Notes under the pieces: model-generated
Databases searched by the model: none
What the model was told of the DNA's origin: nothing
What the model saw: only the letters and a program-made list of their open reading frames with translations
Shown: piece by piece, positions 23,174-30,429 of the stretch
How the letters are laid out: each line of letters begins with the position of its first letter
How positions within the stretch are numbered: position 1 is the stretch's first letter
Program-made: the position numbers and the translations under genes
Source of the DNA: Bradyrhizobium iriomotense
GTDB taxonomy: Bacteria > Pseudomonadota > Alphaproteobacteria > Rhizobiales > Xanthobacteraceae
Direction: 5' to 3'
DNA: 33,565 nt
Assembly (NCBI RefSeq): GCF_030160715.1
Contig: NZ_BSOW01000059.1
Span: forward strand, 1 to 33,565

Positions 23174-23704
23174 TCAGCCGATCCGCTTCAAACCCTTCTT
23201 GAAGCGCGAGCCGTTGGCGACGTACTGCTTCGCCCCGCTGCCCATCCTGGCGACTTGCGCGTCGTCAAGCGTGCGCATCAGGCGCGCGGGCGAGCCGATG
23301 ATCAGCGAGCGCTCAGGAAATTCCTTGCCCTCGGTGATGACGGAGCCGGCGCCGACGATGCAGTCGCGACCGATCTTCGCACCGTTCATCACGACCGCGC
23401 CCATGCCGATGAGCGCGCCGTCTTCGACGGTGCAACCGTGCAGGATCACGTTGTGACCGACGGTGCAGTTCTTGCCGACGACCAGGGGAAAGCCGAGATC
23501 GGTGTGGCAGGTCGAGCCGTCCTGCACGTTGGAGCCCTCCCCGATCTCGATCCACTCGTTGTCGCCCCGCAGCACCGCGCCGAACCAGACGCTGGCGCCG
23601 GGCTTGAGACGCACGCGGCCGATCACGGTTGCGGTGTCGGCGATGAAGTAGTTGCCGTCGGCGGGAAGGTCGGGCGCCTGCCCGTCAAGCTCGTAGATCG
23701 CCAT
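23174..23704 (-). CDS. Gamma-class carbonic anhydrase-like protein (YrdA/PaaY type)
   Basis: Encodes 176 residues of left-handed beta-helix hexapeptide repeats (for example IGRVRLKPGASVWFGAVLRGD, VGHNVILHGCTVEDGALIG). Metal ligands expected of the gamma carbonic anhydrase family are present: His67, His84 and His89. The protein is a trimer in known members and hydrates CO2 or serves a related metal-dependent function; many small relatives lack proven activity. The gene ends 15 bases from the ribbon-helix-helix gene on the other strand. GGAG upstream supports ATG 23704. Cytoplasmic: no signal peptide. Confidence 0.9.
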   Translation of the reverse strand: MAIYELDGQAPDLPADGNYFIADTATVIGRVRLKPGASVWFGAVLRGDNEWIEIGEGSNVQDGSTCHTDLGFPLVVGKNCTVGHNVILHGCTVEDGALIGMGAVVMNGAKIGRDCIVGAGSVITEGKEFPERSLIIGSPARLMRTLDDAQVARMGSGAKQYVANGSRFKKGLKRIG

Positions 23705-23784
23705 GGAGGTCTCCTGTCACGAAACCCTGGCATAGCGGAGCTCTGACGTTCAGGCAAAGGGCAGCGAAATACCGAAAGGCGCGC

Positions 23785-24114
23785 TCAGGCCAGCACGCCG
23801 GCGGCGCGCAGCGTCATCAGGAAGAACGTGCCGCTCATCATGCTCCAGAAGCCCGCGATGATGGTCGCCATCATCACGAATTCGACGCGCCGGCTTTCCA
23901 GCCGCGCCCCCCGCAGCGTGTTGCGCATGATGATGAAAGGCGCCGCGAACACCAGGAACGGCACGGCCGCAAACGTCTTCGGCGCCACGCCCTCCTGCAA
24001 CAGCCCGAAGCCGGCGGTCCGCTGCGAAAGTGCCTGGTAACCGTTCACGAGCGCGCCCGCGAGCGCGAACCCGATGCAGATCGAGAAAAAGGAATTCAGG
24101 GTCTCAGGAGTCAT
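23785..24114 (-). CDS. Small conserved membrane protein
   Basis: Encodes 109 residues with three membrane segments (about 8-28, 45-65, 80-100). The middle stretch reads FAAVPFLVFAAPFIIMRNTLRG. It resembles small alphaproteobacterial proteins annotated as DUF6949, but I cannot verify the assignment. The promoter region to its right (24115-24319) holds a perfect CtrA box. Function unknown. Confidence 0.7.
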   Translation of the reverse strand: MTPETLNSFFSICIGFALAGALVNGYQALSQRTAGFGLLQEGVAPKTFAAVPFLVFAAPFIIMRNTLRGARLESRRVEFVMMATIIAGFWSMMSGTFFLMTLRAAGVLA

Positions 24115-24185
24115 CGGAAGGTCCGCCCATACGCAACGCTGGCCCCTTCCTGTGACAAAAAGTGCCGCTTAACGCTACATTAGTC

Positions 24186-24201
24186 TTAAGAAAAGGTTAA
24201 C
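24186..24201 (+). promoter_or_regulatory. Perfect CtrA box in a divergent promoter
   Basis: TTAAGAAAAGGTTAAC matches TTAA-N7-TTAAC without mismatch. It lies 72 bp before the membrane protein at 24114 (minus) and 119 bp before the gene at 24320 (plus), so either or both may be controlled. Confidence 0.6.
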
Positions 24202-24319
24202 GCAGCGTCCCGCCGGCGTCATCCCCCCATCGAGTGCGGCGGGCTGCGCGGAACCGTCGCCGCGTGGCATATTCACGCTTGATTCGTCGGCCAGCGGCCG
24301 ACTTTGCGGCGACGTCTTG

Positions 24320-25030
24320 ATGAGCGTGTTCTCGGCAACTTCCTCCCGCGGCCGCCAGGGCCGGACAAGAGCGCATCTTGTCCCGCTCGTGCTCGGCGGC
24401 TTATTCGCGGCAGCCGCCGTGGCCGTGGTCGCGTACCTCTTGTGGCCGACCTGGAGCACGGTGGTCGGCGCCAGTGCGCCGGACAGGCTGCCGGTCAGCG
24501 TCGGCGGCACGCTGTTCAATGTGCCGACGGCGGCGATCCGGATGAAGATCCAGCGGCACACCGGACCGCAGGAGCGCATCGACATCGACTTCGTCTACCC
24601 CTCGCTCGAAGTGCCGGGCGCGCCGAGGCATGTCACCGCCGATGCGGCGGAGGCGACGATGCAGCCGATCGACCGCATCTTCCTGTCGATCGCGGCACAT
24701 CACGATGCGCTCGCGCCGGAGCTGCGGGTCAGCACCATCTACCCGCGCTATCTCGATCAGGCCGCGACCTCGCCGGAGGACGGGCTGACGATGAGGATGT
24801 TCCGCGCCGAGACGCCCTATGGCAGCGAGGACCTGTTCTCCGCAGAGAGCCCCGTACTGACTGCGCGCTGCACGCGCGATGCGGCCACGCCCGGCATGTG
24901 CCTTTCGGAGCGCCGCGTCGACGGCGCCGACCTCACCTTCCGCTTTCCCAGAAGCTGGCTGTCGCAGTGGCGCAACGTGGCGGAGGCGATGGACAGGCTG
25001 ACGGCGCAGTTGCGCGGGCCGAAGGGCTGA
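24320..25030 (+). CDS. Membrane-anchored protein of unknown function
   Basis: Encodes 236 residues. A basic start precedes one membrane segment (about 21-44, LVPLVLGGLFAAAAVAVVAYLLW), and the rest (about 50-236) is extra-cytoplasmic. It includes the segment PVSVGGTLFNVPTAAIRMK, an isolated cysteine pair (ARCTRDAATPGMC, separated by 10 residues) that could form a disulfide, and a C-terminal helix ending RLTAQLRGPKG. No family is recognised. The last 54 codons and about 180 bases downstream are repeated at 29005 (see repeats). ATG 24320 has TTG just before it; no strong ribosome binding site is seen. Confidence 0.7.
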   Translation: MSVFSATSSRGRQGRTRAHLVPLVLGGLFAAAAVAVVAYLLWPTWSTVVGASAPDRLPVSVGGTLFNVPTAAIRMKIQRHTGPQERIDIDFVYPSLEVPGAPRHVTADAAEATMQPIDRIFLSIAAHHDALAPELRVSTIYPRYLDQAATSPEDGLTMRMFRAETPYGSEDLFSAESPVLTARCTRDAATPGMCLSERRVDGADLTFRFPRSWLSQWRNVAEAMDRLTAQLRGPKG

Positions 25031-25208
25031 GCGCGGGCTCGTCTGCCCCTGCCGTGAGGTCGGCTTGCAGGACGGGGCGGAGCCTCCCGACTAAAATATC
25101 GAAAACAACCCCATGCAAAGGCGCCGGCGCCGCCAGGAGGAATTTCGTCTTTTACGAAAAAAGCTTGACGCGTCGGGCAAATCAGGGGCAAGATGGCATC
25201 GTGGCAAA
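24870..25208 (+). repeat. Direct repeat, copy 1 (3' end of the 24320 gene and downstream sequence)
   Basis: The stretch starting GCACGCGCGATGCGG and ending near GGCATCGTGGC reappears at 29005-29346 with scattered substitutions and small length changes, in the same orientation. It contains the last 54 codons of the 24320 gene and a non-coding tail with AAAATATCGAAAACAACCCC and GGCAAATCAGGGGCAA. That tail resembles a dispersed Bradyrhizobium sequence. Confidence 0.85.
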
Positions 25209-25413
25209 CTTCAAGCGTGTCTCCGAATAAGTAGGCAATCACTGCAATCCAATGCGGCGGAGGCACCGACCGACCGCATCGAAGGAGACCTACGCCAGGT
25301 CGGGGTCAAAAGCGCTGGTCGAGGGCCGCGTCGCCGAAATCCGGTCCCCCTACGCGGCCTCCCGAACATCTTCGCCTTCGGGCCAAGCGCGAACATTCAG
25401 GGAATTAGCTTCG
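25031..25413 (+). other. Gene-free stretch before the hydrolase
   Basis: The first 180 bases are copy 1 of the direct repeat. The remaining roughly 200 bases show no confident gene; the long frame that enters the hydrolase from 25252 is not supported by a ribosome binding site or a homologous N-terminus. Promoter signals are not clear. Confidence 0.5.
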
Positions 25414-26163
25414 ATGACGATTGTTCTTGTTCACGGAAATCCCGAAACGGAGGCGATCTGGGACGATCTCGTCCCGCATCTGCGCAGTGATGGCGTTGTT
25501 CGTCTGTCTCCACCCGGATTCGGCTCCGCAATTCCTCCCGGCTTTGATTGTTCTACCGACGCTTATCGCGATTGGCTCGCCGGCGAACTCACTAAGTTCG
25601 CCCAGCCGATCGATCTCGTGGGGCATGACTGGGGCGGCGGGCACGTCATCCGGATCGCAATGGAGCGACCAAGCCTGATACGATCTTGGACAAGCGATAT
25701 TTTGGGGTGCTTCGACGCGGACTATGTCTGGCACGACATGGCGCGGACTTGGCAGACAGCGGACATCGGCGAGCAAGCGGTTGCACAGATGCTAAGTGTG
25801 CCAGTAGAGGCCCGAGCCCAGCGATATGAGAGCTTGGGCATGACCTCTACGGTCGCTCAAAAAGTGGCTGCGGGTGCGAACAAGGACATGGGCCGGGCAA
25901 TACTGGCGCTGTACAGATCAGCCGCGCAGCCGGTGATGCGCAATCTGGGAGCCAGTTTGCCGAGGGCAGCCGCCAAACCGGGCCTGGCGCTGATCGCGAC
26001 GGAAGATTTCTATTGCGGCGGGGAGACGCTCGCGCGCCGCTCTGCCGAGCGCGCGGAGGCAAAGGTGGCTGTCTTGAAAGGTGCGGGTCATTGGTGGATG
26101 TGCCAGCAGCCGAAACAAGGGGCTCACGCGATCAACGCGTTCTTGACAGACCTGAACTCGTAG
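25414..26163 (+). CDS. Alpha/beta hydrolase (epoxide hydrolase/haloalkane dehalogenase type)
   Basis: Encodes 249 residues. The oxyanion motif HGN is at 7-9. The nucleophile elbow is G70-H-D72-W-G-G, so the nucleophile is Asp rather than Ser, as in epoxide hydrolases and haloalkane dehalogenases. The general-base His226 is in GAGHWW; the acid member is likely the Asp in TEDFYCGG. A cap region lies between. There is no signal peptide, so it is cytoplasmic. The ATG at 25414 begins directly with the first strand of the fold (TIVLVHG). It lies inside the segment framed by direct repeats and is followed by an FAD monooxygenase, which suggests a small oxidative/hydrolytic pathway. The substrate is unknown. 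Confidence 0.83.
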   Translation: MTIVLVHGNPETEAIWDDLVPHLRSDGVVRLSPPGFGSAIPPGFDCSTDAYRDWLAGELTKFAQPIDLVGHDWGGGHVIRIAMERPSLIRSWTSDILGCFDADYVWHDMARTWQTADIGEQAVAQMLSVPVEARAQRYESLGMTSTVAQKVAAGANKDMGRAILALYRSAAQPVMRNLGASLPRAAAKPGLALIATEDFYCGGETLARRSAERAEAKVAVLKGAGHWWMCQQPKQGAHAINAFLTDLNS

Positions 26164-26282
26164 AATTCGGGTCCCCGTGGCGCCGACATACGCCTTGATG
26201 AACAGCCTGCCGCAGCCTCTTAGATGGACTTGATCGCACGCGTGCGGTCAGCGATGATTGCCGAGCATCACAGGGGGCAGGG

Positions 26283-27521
26283 ATGCGTCACGCAGAACCG
26301 GACGTCGTCATCGTCGGTGCAGGAGTTGCTGGTGCGGCGCTGGGCACTGTGCTGGCGCGTGCCGGCTTCGAGGTGGTGCTGCTCGAGCGCGAGAACAGCT
26401 ACCCCGACCGGGTGCGCGGCGAGTACATGGCGCCCTGGGGTGTGACCGAACTTGCGAAGCTCGAACTCCTGCAGCCGTTGCGCGAAACAGGCGCGCTGTT
26501 TACCAAACGCAATATACCGTATGATGAGATTTTTGCTCCGGCAGAGGCCGAGGCGCGCGCGCTCGATCTAACGAAGATGCACTCAGAAGGGCTTGGTGCG
26601 CTCTGCTTCGGCCATCCGGCGACCTGCGATATCTTCGCACAACTGGCAACGGGGGCAGGCGCTACCCTTCTGCGTGGCGCCGATGATATTTCGGTGACGT
26701 CGGGTTCACGTCCGCTCGTCAGCTGCACACACGACGGGGCGAAAGTCACATTCCAGCCGAGGCTTGTGATCGGCGCAGACGGACGCAATTCGAGCCTTCG
26801 TAAGGATCTAGGCTTCAAGGTGAATGCCGATCAGCCGCGCAGCCTGATTGGAGGTATGCTTGTCAAAGGTGTGCCGTCGTGGCCGCGCGACACGCAGGCG
26901 ATAGGTGTCGAAGATCGCTTTCATTTCCTGGTATTTCCCCAAGGTGACGATCTGCTTCGCCTTTATGGCATCTATCACTTCGCAGATAAGTCGCGCTTCG
27001 ATGGTCCGACTCGCCGCGCAAAGCTGGTCGACGCTTTCAGCAAACTCACGTGTCTGCCCTACGCCGAGGCAATTGCCGGATCGACTCCGGTCGGCCCCTT
27101 CAACTCGTTCTCCAATGAGGATCACTGGATCGACGATCCCACCTGCCCGGGTATAGTATTGGTCGGCGATGCTGCCGGGCACAATGATCCGATCATCGGC
27201 CAGGGACTCTCAATTGCGCTCCGCGACGTCCGCCTGGTCAGCGAGATTCTGCGTGACGCGAAGGCAGCGGCGCGAGAGCCCGATTTCAGACCTTATGTGG
27301 ACGAGCGCGCCGAACGAATGCGGCGGCTTCGGATCACCGCCCAGGTCGCGACCACGCTGCGCGTCGAGTTCGGTCCCGAGGCGCGCGAGCGACGCGCGCG
27401 CGTCGGAAAGCGCGTGGCAGCAGGGCAGCTCGCCCCGCTTCCTGCGAGCCTGATCGGTCCGGAGCGCCTTTCGGCCGAAGCCTTCTTGCCCGAAACGATC
27501 GACAGACTATTAGCACCCTAA
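26283..27521 (+). CDS. FAD-dependent monooxygenase (PHBH/UbiH-type)
   Basis: Encodes 412 residues of the class A flavoprotein hydroxylase superfamily. The dinucleotide motif VGAGVAGAALG is near 11-21, IGADGRNSSLR (the DG motif) near 155-165, and GDAAGHNDPIIGQG (the GD motif that contacts FAD) near 298-311. The enzyme should use NAD(P)H and O2 to hydroxylate or epoxidise a substrate. GGGGGCAGGG directly before ATG 26283 is a strong ribosome binding site. The stop codon lies inside a palindromic repeat (27518). Its partner is probably the upstream hydrolase, 119 bases away in the same direction. Confidence 0.88.
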   Translation: MRHAEPDVVIVGAGVAGAALGTVLARAGFEVVLLERENSYPDRVRGEYMAPWGVTELAKLELLQPLRETGALFTKRNIPYDEIFAPAEAEARALDLTKMHSEGLGALCFGHPATCDIFAQLATGAGATLLRGADDISVTSGSRPLVSCTHDGAKVTFQPRLVIGADGRNSSLRKDLGFKVNADQPRSLIGGMLVKGVPSWPRDTQAIGVEDRFHFLVFPQGDDLLRLYGIYHFADKSRFDGPTRRAKLVDAFSKLTCLPYAEAIAGSTPVGPFNSFSNEDHWIDDPTCPGIVLVGDAAGHNDPIIGQGLSIALRDVRLVSEILRDAKAAAREPDFRPYVDERAERMRRLRITAQVATTLRVEFGPEARERRARVGKRVAAGQLAPLPASLIGPERLSAEAFLPETIDRLLAP

Positions 27522-27649
27522 AGCGCGATGAGATTAGGATGAATCGTCATCGCGCTTTAGGTCGTTGTTTGCGCATGATCTCCGCGCAAACGCGTTCCGC
27601 GTTTGTCGCGAGGGAAAACCGCTTCACACTTTTCCGGATCATGCTCTAG
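27518..27649 (+). repeat. Bradyrhizobium-type palindromic repeat overlapping the monooxygenase stop
   Basis: CTAAAGCGCGATGA (27518-27531) and TCATCGCGCTTTAG (27547-27560) form a perfect 14-bp stem. A second palindrome follows: GCATGATC (27573-27580) with GATCATGC (27637-27644), with AAACGCG/CGCGTTT and GGAAAA/TTTTCC hairpins inside. The monooxygenase stop codon TAA (27519-27521) is part of the first stem. Composite elements like this are dispersed in Bradyrhizobium and Rhodopseudomonas genomes. Confidence 0.75.
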
Positions 27650-27739
27650 AAATTGGACTTCAAGATTGCCGGGACACGTTCCCGACCAAACGATTTATGG
27701 AAGGGGGCGTGTGCGTGGGCCGTCGCGAGCTGATTCATC

Positions 27740-28846
27740 TCAAGCGTCCCGCGGCCGCGGCGTTGGCGCTGGGTAGCGGGCATAGAGCGTCTCGACGCGG
27801 TCCCGCCACATCGCCACGAACGCGCCCGAGGTGAGGAGATCGACCGATTTCCATTCACGTTTGACCGCTGGCAGCGTGTTGCCCCAGATGGCGCGCTTGC
27901 ACCATCTTTCGCCCTTTTCGATGCCCTCGCGGGTCGCGCACATCGACTTCCAGGCAATCCGCTGCGGATGGCTGATGTGTTGGGCGGCTCCTTCCCAGCC
28001 CTGCTGGTGGATCAGATAGAGATTGGCGAACGTCAACTCCTCGTGCGTCATTGCTTCGAACAGCGCAGCCTCGTTGATGAACTTGTAGGCGGCAGCCATA
28101 GCATTGTCGCGAGAATTGAGGATGTCGCCCGACCCGTATTTGCTGAACTCAGACTTGCTCAGCTGGAACAAACCTACGTAGGAGCCGGTGCGTTCCTTGG
28201 GATTAAAATCGGATTCGATTTTGGCAACCGCCTTCATGAAATTGACATCCACACCGAATGCTTCGGCCGCGCGTTCGATCTCCTGGACCGGCGTTCCGAG
28301 CGGAACGTCGCCGAATGCCGCCAAGGCGATCTTCGCGGGTTTCTCCGGCGGAGGAGTTTCCGAGTAGACGTAGTACTTCAGATACGACAGCTTGCCGTCG
28401 CCCGGCTTGGGAGAAGCAGCCTGCAGTCGGTCCTGCTGTGGCGTTGACTCGTTCTTGGACGGCGTGGCGTCAAGGCTGGCACTAACCTGCAACGTTTGCC
28501 CTTGCCGCGGCGAACTGGTCACATCGGACGGCATCACCGCATCCGGCGTCGCGTCGCCGAATTCCGCCGCAACAATCGCATTAGCCGATGATCTTGTATT
28601 GAATTTCGCCTCGATGACCGGAGCCGGCAACGCTGCCGCGGCGTTTGTCAGCAGCGTCGTCACATTCAGCGGGATCCTGCTGAATGCATCAGCAACTCTT
28701 ACGTTCGGGGTTGCGATGCTCGAGCGCGGTACCGCGATCTGATAAATCGCGGCAAGCGAAGTTGCCCCCAGCGCGCCGGCGATGCAGCCTACTTGCCAGA
28801 TATTCAATGTCGCTGACCGCGCAGCAGCGGTCCCCCACAATTCCAA
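27740..28846 (-). CDS. Lytic transglycosylase (SLT, family 23-type)
   Basis: Encodes up to 368 residues. One membrane segment or uncleaved signal (about 14-38) leads into a long linker, low in complexity and rich in Ala, Ser and Thr. From about 185 it is an SLT domain: AVAKIESDFNP carries the catalytic glutamate, and SYVGLFQLSKSEF the G-L-F-Q-L segment of the fold. Such enzymes cleave the N-acetylmuramic acid-N-acetylglucosamine bond of peptidoglycan in the periplasm. The start is uncertain: no ATG lies before the membrane segment and TTG 28846 or TTG 28840 must serve. The gene opposes the monooxygenase and sits between the direct repeats. Confidence 0.83.
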   Translation of the reverse strand: MELWGTAAARSATLNIWQVGCIAGALGATSLAAIYQIAVPRSSIATPNVRVADAFSRIPLNVTTLLTNAAAALPAPVIEAKFNTRSSANAIVAAEFGDATPDAVMPSDVTSSPRQGQTLQVSASLDATPSKNESTPQQDRLQAASPKPGDGKLSYLKYYVYSETPPPEKPAKIALAAFGDVPLGTPVQEIERAAEAFGVDVNFMKAVAKIESDFNPKERTGSYVGLFQLSKSEFSKYGSGDILNSRDNAMAAAYKFINEAALFEAMTHEELTFANLYLIHQQGWEGAAQHISHPQRIAWKSMCATREGIEKGERWCKRAIWGNTLPAVKREWKSVDLLTSGAFVAMWRDRVETLYARYPAPTPRPRDA

Positions 28847-29004
28847 CCACAGATCCCCGTGTTCAGTCTCGGGCCCAACCCTGCATCGAGTTATCTCTTA
28901 GATTTGCCACAACGAAGGCGAGACGCAGGACGGCTCGAATTTCTCACTGGGTGTTGCGGCCAAGACGCACTGGACAGCAATGCTGACCTTCGATCTTTCC
29001 GTCC

Positions 29005-29165
29005 GCACGCGCGATGCGGCCACGCCCGGCATGTGCCTTTCGGAGCGCCGCATCGTCGGCGCCGACCTCACCCTCCGATTTCCGCGGAGCGGGCTGTCGC
29101 AGTGGCGTGAAGTGGCGGAGGCGATGGATAGGCTGACGGCGCAGTTGCGCGGGCCGAAGGGCTGA
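29005..29165 (+). pseudogene. Truncated copy of the 24320 gene 3' end
   Basis: In frame with the repeat, about 53 codons match the C-terminus of the protein at 24320, including TRDAATPGMCLSER and AEAMDRLTAQLRGPKG and the same stop codon. Substitutions differ in places (SWLSQWRN against SGLSQWRE). The membrane anchor and most of the domain are absent. The ATG at 28980 lies upstream of the homologous part and has no ribosome binding site, so this is best read as a remnant. Confidence 0.7.
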
Positions 29166-29346
29166 GCGCGGGCTCGTCTGGCCCTGCCGTGAGGTCGGCT
29201 TGCAGGACGGGGCGGAGCCTCCCGACTAAAATATCGAAAACAACCCCATGAAAAGGGGCCGGGCGCCGGTCGGACGAATTTCTTATTTTACGAATAAGAG
29301 TTGAGACGTCAGGCAAATCAGGGGCAAAATGGCACCATGCCGAACC
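29005..29346 (+). repeat. Direct repeat, copy 2
   Basis: Matches 24870-25208 in the same orientation along its whole length, including the shared stop codon and the tail with AAAATATCGAAAACAACCCC. The divergence indicates that the duplication is not very recent, or that one copy has drifted. Together the copies frame the 25209-29004 segment. Confidence 0.85.
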
Positions 29347-29483
29347 TGCCGCCGGATCAGACAAGCGCGCACAATCCGGCCCGGCGGAGCGACGATCTAG
29401 CCGAACGACAAAGGGGCAAAGGCGGAAGTCTCCTGCAGATGCGCAGGTTCGAGGTTAGAGCGCTGGCTGCTCGTCGGATGGCT

Positions 29484-30251
29484 TTAGCGTGCTCGATCGG
29501 CGAGCGAGTTCGCCAGACTCTCCAGATTTTGCGGCCTCACCTCAATCAGGCCATGGCGAGGCGCATCGATATCGGCGATCAGGAGGAAGGCAAACGAAAC
29601 GATCAGCGGCAGCACGAACAGCAGCCTTGGCCCGGCCTTGGCGCTTCGGTAGCCCATCAACGCATTGGAACATAGCGCGATGATCGCCACAAAAAACCAT
29701 GCGGCAGTGGGAATCCGATTCCAATACGCTGCCTGCGTATAGCCTTGCGAGTTAATTACATCGTTCATTCCGGCGATTGCCAGCGCCTCCACGGGCGTCG
29801 GCTGGGCAGCCGAGGATTTGCGGACTGCAGACCAAAGAGCGGCTTGCAACTGGGTGGTCCGTTCGGCCGTTTGCTTGCGTTGATCGTCATCCTTGTTGAG
29901 GTAGAACTGGATGCGCAGGCGCGTGTACTCGGCAAGGAGCTCGCGGACGTTTACGGCATCGTCGGTGGGAAGAAAATCGGCGCGCAGTATTTCGGTTCCA
30001 ATGGCGTTGGCTTCCGCCTCCTCGAAATTCTTTCGCTGATCATAACGATTGGCAGCCATCGAAAAGCTGAAGCCGATGATCAGGCCGAGCAAAGTCAGGG
30101 TAGCCGCAAGGACGACACCAAGATGGTCGTTCTGCTCGTCGTCGGCGATCGGATAACGCCTGCGTAGCCATGATCCTGCGACCGCAACTACTGAGAGCGC
30201 CACAAAGGAAACAACGAACAAAAGCGGCGGGTAGTGCGTCAGATTTTCCAT
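29484..30251 (-). CDS. Bestrophin-like (DUF4239-type) membrane protein
   Basis: Encodes 255 residues with two membrane segments near the start (about 9-29 and 45-67, the second LGVVLAATLTLLGLIIGFSFSMA), a central soluble region with the conserved ANRYDQRKNFEEAEANAIGTEILRADFLP block, and two segments near the end (about 185-230). This is the pattern of bacterial DUF4239 proteins, distant relatives of the bestrophin channel fold, usually tested as ion channels or of unknown role. The family recognition is good; the function is not established. The gene is on the same strand as the arylsulfatase upstream, 178 bp away, and separated from it by a terminator-like hairpin. Confidence 0.75.
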   Translation of the reverse strand: MENLTHYPPLLFVVSFVALSVVAVAGSWLRRRYPIADDEQNDHLGVVLAATLTLLGLIIGFSFSMAANRYDQRKNFEEAEANAIGTEILRADFLPTDDAVNVRELLAEYTRLRIQFYLNKDDDQRKQTAERTTQLQAALWSAVRKSSAAQPTPVEALAIAGMNDVINSQGYTQAAYWNRIPTAAWFFVAIIALCSNALMGYRSAKAGPRLLFVLPLIVSFAFLLIADIDAPRHGLIEVRPQNLESLANSLADRAR

Positions 30252-30382
30252 GGCTGGGTCGGCATAACTGAGAAGAACTCAGCGCGAGCACATGTTTTCC
30301 GCTTCGCTTTCGAACTCGGACATTGCTCGACGCAGTCGGCATGTCTCAAACGGCCATAACCGGAAGTTGCTGCCCACAAAGT

Positions 30383-30417
30383 CCGGCCGGGCCCCCGAGG
30401 AAGGGACGCCCGACCGG
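30383..30417 (-). terminator. Possible terminator of the arylsulfatase gene
   Basis: In the minus-strand transcript CCGGUCGGGC (from 30417-30408) pairs with GCCCGGCCGG (30392-30383), with one G-U wobble and a 15-base loop. The T content after it is weak (ACTTTG). It starts 12 bases beyond the arylsulfatase stop. Confidence 0.4.
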
Positions 30418-30429
30418 ATCGCTGAGGCA

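Larger units (their letters stand above)
28847..29483. other. Gene-free stretch carrying repeat copy 2
   Basis: About 640 bases without an intact gene. It contains about 160 bases of unassigned sequence, a gene remnant (29005-29165), the remainder of copy 2 of the direct repeat and about 140 unassigned bases next to the DUF4239-like gene end. Promoters for the transglycosylase gene are expected near 28850-28950. Confidence 0.6.

Noticed and set aside
25252..25413. An N-terminal extension of the alpha/beta hydrolase
   Set aside because: The fold begins exactly at the ATG at 25414 (TIVLVHG), and the extension is basic and unstructured with no ribosome binding site.
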